Assembly (NCBI RefSeq): GCF_002086455.1
Contig: NZ_MVHC01000003.1
Coordinates: forward strand, 62,001-126,000
Length of the DNA: 64,000 bases
Reading direction: 5' to 3'
Origin: Mycolicibacter algericus DSM 45454
GTDB taxonomy: Bacteria; Actinomycetota; Actinomycetes; Mycobacteriales; Mycobacteriaceae
Both the position numbers and the translations under genes were made by a program. How positions within the stretch are numbered: the stretch's first letter is position 1; every line of letters starts with the position of its first letter. Shown in pieces: positions 8,829 through 22,850 of the stretch. Under the pieces are notes generated by a model, which did no database searches, had not been told where the DNA came from, and saw only the letters and a program-made list of their open reading frames with translations.

Positions 8829-10331
8829 TCACGGCGTGGTGACGACGTGACGGGTGCGGTCGTCCCGGATCGGAACTCCGTTGCGGCCGCTGAGATCCTG
8901 GGCGTAGATTCCGACCGCGTAGGGTACGCCCCGGCCGTTGACGGCCAGCTCGTCGCGGTCGATGTTGTCGATGGTGTCGCCCTTTTGGTGATAGTTCGGG
9001 TCGAACGGTTCATCGGCGGCACCGCCCCACAGCTTGGCCTCGTCTTCCGACTTCTTCACCTCGGCCCCGGAGAACAGCCCGCCGGACGGGATGCCGGCCT
9101 GGGTGAATCCGTCGTAGTCGGAGCGACCGTCGAAGGAGGTGTCGCGCGGTTCCTTGCCGGCGGACTTGAGGTAGTCCACCAGGGTCCGCTCGATGCCGGC
9201 CGAGCCTTCCGGCACCACCGGTTGGCCGCGCTTGGTCGGGTCCAGCGACTGGTCGCCGTCGTAGGTGAAGTAGCCCGGGTTCGGCGAAGCGAGCATGTCG
9301 AAGTTCAGGTACAGCGCGATGTTCTTGAGCTGCTCGACGTCGAGTGACTCGATGTACTTCCGCGAGCCGATCAGGCCCAGCTCTTCGGCGCCCCAGAACC
9401 CGAACCGCACCGCGTTGTTCACCTGCGGTGAATCCCCCAATTGCAGCGCGGTTTCCAGTACCGCTGCCACCCCCGAGCCGTTGTCGTTGATGCCGGGCCC
9501 CTCGGGAACGCTGTCCAGGTGGGCGCCGAGCATGACCACGTTCTCGGTCGATCCGGTCTTGGTCTGGGCGATCACGTTGCGGGCGGGGATGTCGTCGGTG
9601 TGCGCGTCGAGTTTGACGGTCATGGTGCCGTGGCCGCCGCGCAGCATCGCACCCTCGGCCTTCGTCACGCTCACGACGGGGATCTTGACCTCGGTCTTCT
9701 CCCCCAGTGTCCCGCCCATCTTCTCCTCGTCGACGCTGTCGGCGACCACCATCGCCACCGCGCCCTGCTCGACGGCGATGGCCATCTTCTCCTTGAACGG
9801 GCAGGTTCCGCGGTCCACCAGCACCACGGCGCCGGAGACGGTCAGCCCGTCGTAATCCTCGGCGCTGCAGCCGGGGCTGTCGTCGGCCGGCGCGGCGACC
9901 AGCGGCCCAGTGACACCCTCGGGCGGGGTTCCGAGGCTGTACTGCAGCGCCCGGGCCTCGACGGTCTTGTCGCCGAGTCGCACCGAGCCCGTCTCGGCTT
10001 TGAACACCCGGGCGATGAACTCCGGAGTCTGGACGTCGTAACCGCGCTCGCGCAATGTGTTGGCGACGTAGTCGACACTGGCGTCGTAACCCGGGGTGCC
10101 GACGGCGCGGGTGTCTTTGTTCGCGTTGGCGATGTCCTGCAGCTTCTGCAGGTGCCCCATCATCGCGTCGATGGTGACCTTGTCACTCAGGGTTTTGGCG
10201 AACTCCGCGGCCGCGGCGGCATCCGGTACCTGCTCGGCGGTGCGCGGTGCGCTGCTGCTGCACCCGCCGGTGAACAGCGCAGCGGCCAGCGCAACGCCGA
10301 GGACGGGCATCAACTTCGACTTGTAATCCAC
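8829..10331 (-). CDS. lpqL: Lipoprotein M28-family aminopeptidase LpqL
   Basis: A 500-residue exported lipoprotein: signal sequence with lipobox ALFTGGC, then a PA (protease-associated) insert at about residues 130-240, then a zinc peptidase M28 domain. The metal-site motifs are visible: GAHLDS (His, Asp), NDNGSG (Asp), GAEELG (catalytic Glu and ligand Glu), NFDM (Asp) and NYHQKGDT (His). It should remove N-terminal residues from peptides at the cell surface. Orthologue of Rv0418. GTG 10331 has a TAACGT -10 hexamer 6 bases before it, so the mRNA is probably leaderless. A terminator separates it from the thi genes upstream. Confidence 0.92.
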   Translation of the reverse strand: MDYKSKLMPVLGVALAAALFTGGCSSSAPRTAEQVPDAAAAAEFAKTLSDKVTIDAMMGHLQKLQDIANANKDTRAVGTPGYDASVDYVANTLRERGYDVQTPEFIARVFKAETGSVRLGDKTVEARALQYSLGTPPEGVTGPLVAAPADDSPGCSAEDYDGLTVSGAVVLVDRGTCPFKEKMAIAVEQGAVAMVVADSVDEEKMGGTLGEKTEVKIPVVSVTKAEGAMLRGGHGTMTVKLDAHTDDIPARNVIAQTKTGSTENVVMLGAHLDSVPEGPGINDNGSGVAAVLETALQLGDSPQVNNAVRFGFWGAEELGLIGSRKYIESLDVEQLKNIALYLNFDMLASPNPGYFTYDGDQSLDPTKRGQPVVPEGSAGIERTLVDYLKSAGKEPRDTSFDGRSDYDGFTQAGIPSGGLFSGAEVKKSEDEAKLWGGAADEPFDPNYHQKGDTIDNIDRDELAVNGRGVPYAVGIYAQDLSGRNGVPIRDDRTRHVVTTP

Positions 10332-10337
10332 GCGTCC

Positions 10338-10343
10338 ACGTTA
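10338..10343 (-). promoter_or_regulatory. -10 element of leaderless lpqL
   Basis: TAACGT, 6 bases before the GTG start on the minus strand. The start of transcription would fall at the start codon. Confidence 0.5.
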
Positions 10344-10393
10344 GTGGAGGGGCATCGCGAGCGAGTTCGGGCGGCCCGCCGGACGGGTGCCGA

Positions 10394-10418
10394 GTGCTCC
10401 CGGCGAAGGCGGGAGCAC
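10394..10418. terminator. Terminator hairpin after the thiO-thiS-thiG-SGNH operon
   Basis: GTGCTCCCG and CGGGAGCAC form a perfect 9-bp stem with a 7-base loop, 20 bases past the SGNH hydrolase stop on the minus strand. It separates the thi operon from lpqL, which has its own promoter. Confidence 0.65.
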
Positions 10419-10438
10419 CGCACAAGGGCCGTCTAGCC

Positions 10439-12148
<1,710 letters not shown>

Positions 12149-12196
12149 GCGCCACTCCTCCTCATCGCTTCCTCTGCATCGTCGCGTCGCGGATGA

Positions 12197-13207
12197 TCAT
12201 TGCACTCCAACCGGAAGTAGTTCGGACACAACCTGTTCGGCGGTCCATGGTGCCAACAGAAAACCGTTGCGGCCGTGGCCGGCGGCGACATAAGTCCGTT
12301 CGTCGAGCCGGTGTACCAGCGGCAGGTTGTCCGGTGTCATCGGCCGCAGACCGGCTCCGCATTCCGCCAGCTCGTACTCCCCCAGCGCCGGCACCAGGGC
12401 GCAGGCGTCGTCGAGCAGGTCGCGCACCCCGGAGACCACCGGGGCGGTGTCCCGGCCGTGCTCGTACTGGGTGGCTCCCACCACCACGCCGTCGGGGCGC
12501 GGCACCAGATAGACCTGCCGGCCGTGCACCCGGGCCCGAATGACCCGCTGCGGCACCGGCAAACAGCCTTTGCGCCACCGCAGCCGCAGCACCTCGCCCT
12601 TGACCGGCCGGATCGCCAGGCCGGGCCACAGCGCCGGGGCGTCGATGCCGTTGGCGATCACCACCGCGTCGGCCGCCACCTCGGCGAGATCGTGCACCGG
12701 TCCCGCCCACGCCACCTCGAGTTCCTCGCAGGCGGTGATCAAAGCGGTGACCACCGCGCGATTGTCGACCGCCAGCTCGGTGGGCGCCCGGAAGCCGTGC
12801 CGGATACCGGCGGCCAACAGCGGTTCGACCTCACGCGCGGCCGATTCCCAGATCACCGGGTGCCCCTGTGCGGTCAGCCAGTCGGCGACGGTGCGCAGGT
12901 CGGCGACATCGGCGCGGTCGGCGGCCACCACCAGCGATTCGCGCGCGGTGACGACCTCGGCCGGCAGCCGAACGAGGAAGTCGTGCCACAACTCCAGTGA
13001 GCGCAGCCCCAGCCGCAGCTGCCGGTCCTCCCCCGGCCAGCCCTCACTGTGCGGGGCCAACATTCCGCCGGCCACCCAGGAGGCGCCCGGGTCCGCGGTG
13101 CGATGCACCCGCACCGACCACCCGGCGCGGGCGGCCTGCCTGGCCACCGACAGACCGATGACACCGCCGCCGATCACGGCCAGCGACCCGAGCGAGGGTC
13201 CGGGCAT
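12197..13207 (-). CDS. thiO: Glycine oxidase ThiO
   Basis: ThiO is an FAD enzyme that oxidises glycine to the imine used by ThiG. The 336-residue sequence has the DAO-fold dinucleotide motif VIGGGVIGLSVA at the N-terminus, the GGMLAPHSEG segment, and the C-terminal GHGRNGFLLAPWT flavin-binding motif. GGAAGGGAG lies upstream of ATG 13207. It is the first gene of thiO-thiS-thiG-SGNH and is divergent from thiE with only 57 bases between the two. Orthologue of Rv0415. Confidence 0.95.
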   Translation of the reverse strand: MPGPSLGSLAVIGGGVIGLSVARQAARAGWSVRVHRTADPGASWVAGGMLAPHSEGWPGEDRQLRLGLRSLELWHDFLVRLPAEVVTARESLVVAADRADVADLRTVADWLTAQGHPVIWESAAREVEPLLAAGIRHGFRAPTELAVDNRAVVTALITACEELEVAWAGPVHDLAEVAADAVVIANGIDAPALWPGLAIRPVKGEVLRLRWRKGCLPVPQRVIRARVHGRQVYLVPRPDGVVVGATQYEHGRDTAPVVSGVRDLLDDACALVPALGEYELAECGAGLRPMTPDNLPLVHRLDERTYVAAGHGRNGFLLAPWTAEQVVSELLPVGVQ

Positions 13208-13252
13208 GTGCTGCTCCCTTCCGCCTCGGTGTCAACACCCCAAGCTAGCCGC

Positions 13253-13258
13253 TAGCGT
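13253..13258 (+). promoter_or_regulatory. -10 element of leaderless thiE
   Basis: TAGCGT, 6 bases before the thiE ATG, within a CTAGCCGCTAG repeat. There is no ribosome site at a proper distance, so a leaderless mRNA fits. Confidence 0.5.
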
Positions 13259-13264
13259 CGAGGG

Positions 13265-13942
13265 ATGCACGAACGCTCAGATCGGCTGACCCGCCTCGTC
13301 GACGCCCGGCTCTACCTGTGCACCGACGCCCGCCGGGAACAGGGGGACCTGGCCGAATTCGCCGAGGCCGCACTGGCCGGCGGGGTGGATGTCATCCAGC
13401 TGCGCGACAAGGGTTCGCCCGGCGAGCAGCAGTTCGGTCCGCTGGAGGCCCGCGACGAGTTGGCGGCGTTGGAGATCCTGTCCGCCGCCGCCCGCCGACA
13501 CGGTGCGCTGCTGGCGGTCAACGACCGCGCCGACATCGCCCGTGCCGCCGAGGCCGACGTGCTGCACCTGGGCCAGAACGATCTGCCGCTGCCGATCGCG
13601 CGTGAGATCGTCGGGCCCGACGTGCTGATCGGCCGGTCCACCCACGACGGCCAGCAGGTCAGAGCGGCGCTGACCGAACCGGTCGACTACTTCTGCGTCG
13701 GGCCGTGCTGGCCCACCCCCACCAAACCCGGGCGCCCCGCTCCGGGTCTGGAGCTGCTGAGGTTCGCCGTGGACCAGCGCGCCGACAAGCCATGGTTCGC
13801 CATCGGCGGGATCGATGCCGAGCGGCTGCCGCAGGTGGTGGCGGCCGGCGCCGGCCGGGTGGTGGTGGTGCGGGCGATCACCGCCGCGGATGATCCGCAG
13901 GCGGCTGCCTCGGCGCTGCTTGCGGCGCTTACCGGGGCCTAG
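13265..13942 (+). CDS. thiE: Thiamine-phosphate synthase ThiE
   Basis: ThiE joins hydroxymethylpyrimidine diphosphate to thiazole phosphate to give thiamine phosphate. The 225-residue TIM barrel shows the family motifs [56 protein letters not shown] and the C-terminal AIGGI phosphate loop. It is divergent from thiO and converges on mutT3. With ThiC, ThiD, ThiG, ThiS and ThiO, the window encodes most of thiamine phosphate synthesis; ThiF/ThiI-type activators and ThiL lie elsewhere. Orthologue of Rv0414c. Confidence 0.96.
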   Translation: MHERSDRLTRLVDARLYLCTDARREQGDLAEFAEAALAGGVDVIQLRDKGSPGEQQFGPLEARDELAALEILSAAARRHGALLAVNDRADIARAAEADVLHLGQNDLPLPIAREIVGPDVLIGRSTHDGQQVRAALTEPVDYFCVGPCWPTPTKPGRPAPGLELLRFAVDQRADKPWFAIGGIDAERLPQVVAAGAGRVVVVRAITAADDPQAAASALLAALTGA

Positions 13943-13983
13943 CGGGGTGACGTGGCTGCCCATCGGGTGTGCGCACGCTGGGC

Positions 13984-14457
13984 TCAGCCCGGTAGGTGCA
14001 ACCCGCGCAGCGACTGCCAGCTGGCGGCGAATCCCGGGTGCAACGGCAAGGCGGCCACCTCGTGTTCGGCCACCCAGCGCAACTCGGTGCTCTCCCGATT
14101 GGGCACTACCGGGAGCAGTTCGTCGGCGTCGGCGAGCACGGTGGTGTACGTCCAGGTGGTGCCGCTGGCCGACGCGGTGACCACGGCCGCGCGCACGACG
14201 ATGCGGTCGGCGGGCAGCCCGGCCTCCTCCTGGGCTTCGCGGATCGCGGCCTCCTCGGCGGTCTCGTGACTGTCGCGGGCGCCGCCGGGCAACGCCCACG
14301 TGCCGCCCTGATGACTCCACCAGGCGCGATGCTGCAGCAGCACGGTGCGGGTCCCGTCGGGCCGCGGTGCGCGCACCAGCAGGCCCGCCGCGCCGTGCCG
14401 GCCCCAGAAGCGGACGCCGGTGTCGGAAAACGCCCAGCCATCGCCGTCACCACGCAC
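13984..14457 (-). CDS. mutT3: NUDIX hydrolase MutT3
   Basis: A 157-residue NUDIX enzyme. The Nudix box is complete: the segment from GARDSHE through REAQEEAGL fits GX5EX7REUXEEXGU, with a second Gly before it. Family members hydrolyse nucleoside diphosphates linked to another moiety; MutT3 (Rv0413) is grouped with oxidised-nucleotide sanitising enzymes. This version lacks the long C-terminal tail of the 217-residue Rv0413 product. The start is GTG 14457; the upstream N-terminal part of Rv0413 is weakly matched before it, so a longer start is possible. It converges with thiE and diverges from glnX. Confidence 0.88.
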   Translation of the reverse strand: MRGDGDGWAFSDTGVRFWGRHGAAGLLVRAPRPDGTRTVLLQHRAWWSHQGGTWALPGGARDSHETAEEAAIREAQEEAGLPADRIVVRAAVVTASASGTTWTYTTVLADADELLPVVPNRESTELRWVAEHEVAALPLHPGFAASWQSLRGLHLPG

Positions 14458-14620
14458 GACTGGAAGCGTATCGGGCGAGCAATGTCTCGGTTGTAGTGAG
14501 ATCGCGCGACCAATTCGGCAACAACCACCGCGCAGGTCGGCACGGCTGACGGCTGCGCTCTTAGAATCCCTTTATTATCGTTGGGGGCGCGAACAACCGC
14601 AGGATGGAGCCTGAATAGAC

Positions 14621-15936
14621 GTGACCGTTGAGTTGGCGCATCCGTCAACGGAGCCGGCGGGGTTACGGTCGCCGATCGAATCGGCCCGGCCCCGCTGGTG
14701 GTTCTTCACCACCACCCCGGGGCGGATCCTGGCCATCGGCATCATCTTGGCCACCCTCGGCGGCATCAGCGCCTTCGCCACGGCCACCACGATCAACAAC
14801 CGGCAGAACACCCTGACCACGGTGCTCGACCACACCGAGCCGCTGGCCTACGCGGCGGGACGGCTCTACATCACGCTGTCGGTCGCCGATGCGGCGGCGG
14901 CCACCGCGTTCATCGCCCAGGGCGAGCCGCGAGCCGTCCGGGAGCGCTACGAACACGCCATCACCGATGCCGCGGTGGCGGTGACCCGGGCGTCCGGGGG
15001 CCTGAGCGACGAGCCGCTGCTGCAGCTGCTGGGGCGGATCAATGACGGACTGGCCGTCTACACCGGTCTGATCGAGACGGCCCGGACCAACAACCGGTCG
15101 GGCGATCCGGTCGGTTCGTCCTACCTGTCGGAAGCCTCCGAGCTGATGCAGCACACGATCCTGCCCGACGCCCAGCGGCTCTACCAGGCCACCTCGGCGA
15201 CGGTGGACAGCCAGACCACCGCGTCGACCCGGGTGCCCGCCCCGGTGATCCTGGTGGTGGCGGCCACCGTGCTGTTCGGCGCGTTCGCGCACCGCTGGCT
15301 GGCACGGCACACCCGGCGCCGGATCAACCCGGGCCTGGTCGCGGGCGGGATGGCGATCCTGCTGATGGTGATCTGGGTCGGCACCGTCCTGGTGATCTCC
15401 ACCGCGGGCAGCCGCAACGCCAAGGACACCGGCGCCGAGTCCCTCAAGGCGATCACCAACCTGGCGATCACCGCGCAGCAGGCGCGCGCCGATGAGACCC
15501 TGTCGCTGATCCGCCGCGGCGACGAGGAAGCGCGCAAGCAGACCTTCTACCAGCGCATCGACACGATGCAACAGCAGCTGGAGGGCTACCTGGACCGCGG
15601 TGACGCCGTCGACAAGGCCGACTTGGCCAACGCCGGGCAGCTGCTGGCCCGATGGCGGCAGGCCAACGACCGGATGAACTCCTACATCGGCGTCGGCAAC
15701 TACCGGGCCGCCACCCAGGTGGCGCTGGGCGGCAGCGGCGATGACTCCACTCCGGCGTTCGACCAGCTCGACGCGGCGCTGGACAAGGCACTGCAGCACA
15801 GCCGCAACCAGTTGCGCAACGACGTCCTCAACGCCCGCCGGGTGCTGTCGGTGGCCCCGGTCGGGGGCGCGGTGCTCAGCCTGGGGGCGGCGATCGCCGT
15901 CGCGCTCGGCCTGTGGCCTCGACTGAACGAGTACAA

Positions 15937-15940
<4 letters not shown>
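14621..15940 (+). CDS. glnX: GlnX, membrane signal-transducing partner of GlnH and PknG
   Basis: The orthologue of Rv0412c (GlnX). It is a 439-residue membrane protein with hydrophobic helices near residues 35-55, 205-225, 240-265 and at the C-terminus (about 405-432), enclosing two exported helical domains. From published work on Mycobacterium, GlnX receives the amino-acid signal from the lipoprotein GlnH and passes it to the kinase PknG. The stop overlaps the glnH start (ATGA), consistent with a three-gene operon. The start used is GTG 14621, with AGGATGGAG about 14 bases upstream. An alternative nearby start cannot be excluded. Confidence 0.9.
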
Positions 15941-19193
<3,253 letters not shown>

Positions 19194-19227
19194 CCCCGGC
19201 CGCCCTTCCGCCGGCCGGTGCGACCGT

Positions 19228-19284
19228 CGAGTGTGCGGTTTGGTACGCCGGTCTCGGCGTGTCGCGTGCCAATCCGCACACTCG
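19228..19284. terminator. Large inverted repeat between convergent pknG and fgd1
   Basis: Arms 19228-19248 and 19264-19284 pair over 21 positions with a single T-T mismatch and one G-T wobble, around a 15-base loop. It starts about 35 bases after the pknG stop and lies 27 bases before the fgd1 stop, so it probably ends transcripts from both sides. Its length is unusual for a simple terminator. Confidence 0.6.
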
Positions 19285-19311
19285 GCATAGAACCGCAGGG
19301 TCGCCGGGCGA

Positions 19312-20322
19312 TCAGGCCAACCGACGCAGCCGCGGCTCCAGGTCGGTCTTGAACAGCTCCAGGAAACGCCGCTGGTCGTGTCCGGGGGCGTGGAACACCA
19401 GGTGGTTCAGGCCCCACGTCACGTACTGGCCGACCTGCTCCACCGCCTCGTCGGGATCCGAGGCGACGATCCAGCGCTTGGCGATCTGTTCGATCGGCAG
19501 CGCATCGGCGGCCTTCTCCATCTCGATCGGGTCGTCGATCGAGTGCTTCTGTTCGGGGGTCAGCGACAGCGGCGCCCAGAACCGGGTGTTGTTCAGCGCC
19601 AACTCAGGGTCCGGGTCGTAGGAGATCTTGATCTCGATCATCTTGTCGATCCCGTCGACGTCTCGCTCGGCGGCCGCCGCACCTTCGCGCACCGCCGGCA
19701 TCAGCTTCTCGGTGTAGAGCTCTTCGCCCTTGCCGGAGGTGCAGATGAAGCCGTCGCCGGCCCGTCCGGCGTATTTGGCCACCGTCGGCCCGCCCGCCGC
19801 GATGTAGACCGGCACACCGCCGTCGGGCACGTCGTAGATCGACGCTCCCTTGAGGGTGTAGTAGTCGCCGTCGAAATCGACCCGGTCGCCCCGCCACAGC
19901 TCGCGCATCAGCCGCACCGACTCGCGCAACCGGGCGAACCGCTCCTTGAACGCCGGCCACTCACCGATGAAGCCGGTGGCGATCTCGTTCAACGCCTCGC
20001 CGGTGCCCACCCCCAAGAAGACCCGCTGGGGATACAGGCAGCTCATCGTGGCGAAGGCCTGCGCGATGACGGCCGGGTTGTACCGGAACGTCGGGGTGAG
20101 CACGGAGGTGCCCAGCTGGAGCTTCTTGGTGCGCTCGCCGACCGCGGTCATCCAGGCCAGCGAGAACGGGGCGTGCCCGCCTTCGTGACGCCAGGGTTGG
20201 AAGTGGTCGCTGACCGTGGCGCTGTCCATGCCGTGAGACTCGGCGGCCACGCCGAGTTCCACCAGTTCCCGCGGTCCAAACTGCTCCGCCGATGCCTTGT
20301 ATCCGAGTTTCAGTTCCACCAT
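19312..20322 (-). CDS. fgd1: F420-dependent glucose-6-phosphate dehydrogenase Fgd1
   Basis: Fgd1 oxidises glucose-6-phosphate to 6-phosphogluconolactone and reduces coenzyme F420; reduced F420 activates pretomanid-type prodrugs in M. tuberculosis. The 336-residue luciferase-fold sequence is very close to Rv0407 throughout, including [33 protein letters not shown] and [19 protein letters not shown] chose ATG 20322, with AGGTGG just upstream, because it gives exactly the Rv0407 length; a GTG two codons upstream is in frame. In H37Rv pta and ackA lie between fgd1 and pknG; here they are absent. Confidence 0.97.
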   Translation of the reverse strand: MVELKLGYKASAEQFGPRELVELGVAAESHGMDSATVSDHFQPWRHEGGHAPFSLAWMTAVGERTKKLQLGTSVLTPTFRYNPAVIAQAFATMSCLYPQRVFLGVGTGEALNEIATGFIGEWPAFKERFARLRESVRLMRELWRGDRVDFDGDYYTLKGASIYDVPDGGVPVYIAAGGPTVAKYAGRAGDGFICTSGKGEELYTEKLMPAVREGAAAAERDVDGIDKMIEIKISYDPDPELALNNTRFWAPLSLTPEQKHSIDDPIEMEKAADALPIEQIAKRWIVASDPDEAVEQVGQYVTWGLNHLVFHAPGHDQRRFLELFKTDLEPRLRRLA

Positions 20323-20353
20323 GTCCACCTTTTCTACTCTCCCGCGATCTTCC

Positions 20354-20359
20354 TAGACT
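20354..20359 (+). promoter_or_regulatory. -10 element of the leaderless metallo-beta-lactamase-fold gene
   Basis: TAGACT, 7 bases before ATG 20367; no ribosome site is visible. Confidence 0.5.
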
Positions 20360-20366
20360 CACGGGC

Positions 20367-21122
20367 ATGGGTGCGAGGCTGGTCGAGGTGGTTCCGGTGA
20401 CCGAGCGGGTCTACTTGGCCCGTGGTGAGGCGGTCAACTGGCTGTTGGTGACCGACGAGACCGGCGTACTGCTCATCGATGCCGGTTATCCCGGCGACCG
20501 CACCGACGTGCTGGCGTCGCTGGGCGCCCTCGGCTACCACGCGGCCGACGTGCGCGCGGTCCTGCTCACCCATGCCCACGTCGACCACTTCGGTGCGGCA
20601 ATCTGGCTCGCCAAGACCTACGGAACGCCGGTCTACTGCCACGCCGACGAAGTGGGACACGCCAAGCGGGCGTATCTGGAGCAGGCCTCGCCGCTGGCGG
20701 TGGCCCCGCAGCTGTGGCGGCCGAGTTGGGCACGGTGGAGCCTGCACGTGCTGCGCAACGGTGGCCTGAACCGCGAGGGCATCCCGTCCGCGCAGCCGCT
20801 GACCGGGGAGATCGCCGCCGGCCTGCCCGGCCAGCCGGCCGCCATCCCCACACCGGGCCACACCCGTGGCCACTGCTCCTATCTGGTCGACGGTGTGCTG
20901 GCCAGCGGGGACGCGCTGATCACCGGCCACCCGGTGCTGGCGCACACCGGGCCACAGCTGCTGCCGGCACTGTTCAGCCACAGCCAGCAGGACTGCATCC
21001 GCAGTTTGTCGGCACTGGCGTTGCTGGAGACCGAGGTGCTGGCGCCCGGTCACGGCGACGTGTGGCGGGGCCCGATCCGGGAGGCCGCCGAGGCCGCAAT
21101 CGACCGTGCGAGCAAACCTTAA
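20367..21122 (+). CDS. Metallo-beta-lactamase-fold hydrolase (Rv0406c-like)
   Basis: A 251-residue protein of the MBL superfamily. The metal-site signature THAHVDHFG (HxHxDH) is followed by a later His in PTPGHTRGH, an Asp in ASGDALITG and a His in LAPGHGD, so both metals can be bound. Such enzymes include glyoxalase II-like thiolesterases and lactonases; the actual substrate is unknown. It is divergent from fgd1, as Rv0406c is from Rv0407 in H37Rv. The start at ATG 20367 is supported by the leaderless -10 hexamer upstream. Confidence 0.9.
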   Translation: MGARLVEVVPVTERVYLARGEAVNWLLVTDETGVLLIDAGYPGDRTDVLASLGALGYHAADVRAVLLTHAHVDHFGAAIWLAKTYGTPVYCHADEVGHAKRAYLEQASPLAVAPQLWRPSWARWSLHVLRNGGLNREGIPSAQPLTGEIAAGLPGQPAAIPTPGHTRGHCSYLVDGVLASGDALITGHPVLAHTGPQLLPALFSHSQQDCIRSLSALALLETEVLAPGHGDVWRGPIREAAEAAIDRASKP

Positions 21123-21341
21123 GGTCACGATCCGATAAGCGTTGATCCCGGAGTTTAAGAGCGCCCTTACCGACTAGTCCCGCATCTGCGGCGCGCTTAC
21201 CGGAAATTGACCGGCGGGTGCTGAACCGATTGGCGCAGCGCGTATTCGGGTGTGCTCCAGCACACACGGTGCTGCCCACACCCGCGCGTACCTTGGGCTC
21301 CGGACGGGAATTGCATTTCATTCACCCGGAAGGAAACATCC

Positions 21342-21737
21342 ATGTCGAAACCCCTCGGCGTCACCATGATTCGGCGACTCGGCCTCGGCGCCGGAGTGCT
21401 GGGCGCCACTGCGGCCACGCTGATCGCCGCACCGTCGGCCGCAGCGGCACCGGACTGCAGTCACGCGGCGGTGACGAGCACCGTCGACTCGGTCACCGGT
21501 TCGGCTCGGCAGTACCTGAGCACTCACCCCGGCGCCAATGCGGTGGTGAACCAGGCGATCAGCGCACCGCGGCCGCAGGCTGCGGCGGACGTGCGCAGCT
21601 ATTTCACCGCCAACCCGCAGGAGTACTACGAGCTGCGTGGCATCCTGGCACCGATCGGTGAGAAGCAACGGCAGTGCCAGACGACGGTGCTTCCGCCCGA
21701 ATTGGCTTCGGCCTACGCCGAATTCATGGCCGGATAA
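21342..21737 (+). CDS. Secreted haemophore-like haem-binding protein (Rv0203-like)
   Basis: A 131-residue exported protein: signal peptide to about residue 36 (SAAAA/PDCS), then a small helical domain with two cysteines (C39, C112) likely to form a disulphide. The segment RQYLSTHPGANAVV matches the haem-binding region of Rv0203, where Tyr and His four residues apart bind haem; here they are Y58 and H62. In H37Rv this haemophore hands haem to MmpL3/MmpL11. GGAAGGAAA lies 7-8 bases before ATG 21342. No haem transporter gene is adjacent. Assignment rests on the motif, size and cysteines. Confidence 0.8.
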   Translation: MSKPLGVTMIRRLGLGAGVLGATAATLIAAPSAAAAPDCSHAAVTSTVDSVTGSARQYLSTHPGANAVVNQAISAPRPQAAADVRSYFTANPQEYYELRGILAPIGEKQRQCQTTVLPPELASAYAEFMAG

Positions 21738-21762
21738 CACCGGCCGCGACACTGACGGTGCA

Positions 21763-21817
21763 ACCGGGGCCCCGGTGCGGCCGAGGGTGAGCCCTCGAGT
21801 CCCGCCGGGGCCCCGGC
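21763..21817. terminator. Twin GC palindromes downstream of the haemophore-like gene
   Basis: Two 14-base perfect palindromes, ACCGGGGCCCCGGT (21763-21776) and GCCGGGGCCCCGGC (21804-21817), are 27 bases apart and share a 12-base core, so each can fold alone or pair with the other. The first lies 25 bases after the stop codon. A terminator is the simplest reading. Confidence 0.45.
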
Positions 21818-21905
21818 CCGTCGTCCCGAACAACACTGGCAGCCAACATTATTCGGTGTTGGACGCGCTGCTATCCAGCGCTGTGTGAATTCTCGAGGGC
21901 GACGG

Positions 21906-22850
21906 CTAGGAACGGGTGGCGGCGACATAACGGATCACGGCCGGGGCGCCGTCGAGCTCGCGGTCGGTCAGCCGTGGCAGCCGCGCCACGGAGAACAGGT
22001 CGGCGATCCCGGATTCAACCGTTGCCCAGCCGCTTTCCTTCAGGTGTCGCACCACGTCGGTGTGCTCTCCGGAATAGAACGGTCCGGGCCCGCTCAAACT
22101 CAGGCCGCGCCGCCGCCAACGCTCCACGAGCGACTCATGATGCACCGCCTGCGGTCGACTCGGCGGCACCGCATGGTCGGCGGCGAGCCGGCTACCCGGG
22201 GCGCTGAGCGCGGTGACACCGTCGAGCAGCCGATTCTGGGCATCCGACGGCACATACCAGACCAGCAGACCCTCGATGACCCACGCGGTAGGCGCTGCGG
22301 CGTCGAAACCCACTCGCCGCAGCGCGGCCGGCCAGTCACTGCGCAGATCGACACCGACCGCGCGACGGTTGACGCTGGGCACGCAGCCCCAGTCGCGCAT
22401 GGTGGTGGCCTTGAAGTCGACCACCGCGGGATGGTCCACCTCGTAGACGGTGGTCTCGGCCGGCCACCACAACCGGTAGGCGCGGGTGTCCAGTCCCGAC
22501 CCCAGGATCACGGCCTGGCGGATCCCGCCGCGCGCGGCGTCGGTGACGAACGCGTCGAAGAAGTTGGTGCGCGCCGCGGAGAACTCCGCCAGCCGCGGAA
22601 ATCCGCCGTCCCTGCCGAGCCGACTGATGTCCAGATCACCGTCGGCCACCCGGATGCAGAACTCCAGGCCGACCTTGTGCACCAACGGCGCGGCGAACGG
22701 GTCGTTGATCAATTCGCGCGACGTCGCCGCGGCCCGCGCCGCGGCCAGCACCGTGGCGATGACGCCGGCACCGGCGGCCAGGCTGGCCGCGTCATCCCCG
22801 GAAGCAGCTGGCGTGTTCACGGCTGTCCACCGCGGCGGCACGGCGGTCAA
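21906..22850 (-). CDS. S-adenosylmethionine-dependent methyltransferase (TIGR00027-type)
   Basis: A 314-residue class I methyltransferase of the family abundant in mycobacteria (leucine carboxyl methyltransferase-like, such as Rv0281). Visible motifs are NDPFAAPLV, SAARTNFFDAFV, the SAM loop VILGSGLDTRAYRL, YEVDHPAVVDFK and EGLLVWYVP. The substrate is unknown. TTG 22850 overlaps the trkA stop (TTGA); GTG 22820 is a plausible alternative start, because the first 10 residues do not look conserved. The overlap indicates an operon trkA-methyltransferase. Confidence 0.88.
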   Translation of the reverse strand: MTAVPPRWTAVNTPAASGDDAASLAAGAGVIATVLAAARAAATSRELINDPFAAPLVHKVGLEFCIRVADGDLDISRLGRDGGFPRLAEFSAARTNFFDAFVTDAARGGIRQAVILGSGLDTRAYRLWWPAETTVYEVDHPAVVDFKATTMRDWGCVPSVNRRAVGVDLRSDWPAALRRVGFDAAAPTAWVIEGLLVWYVPSDAQNRLLDGVTALSAPGSRLAADHAVPPSRPQAVHHESLVERWRRRGLSLSGPGPFYSGEHTDVVRHLKESGWATVESGIADLFSVARLPRLTDRELDGAPAVIRYVAATRS

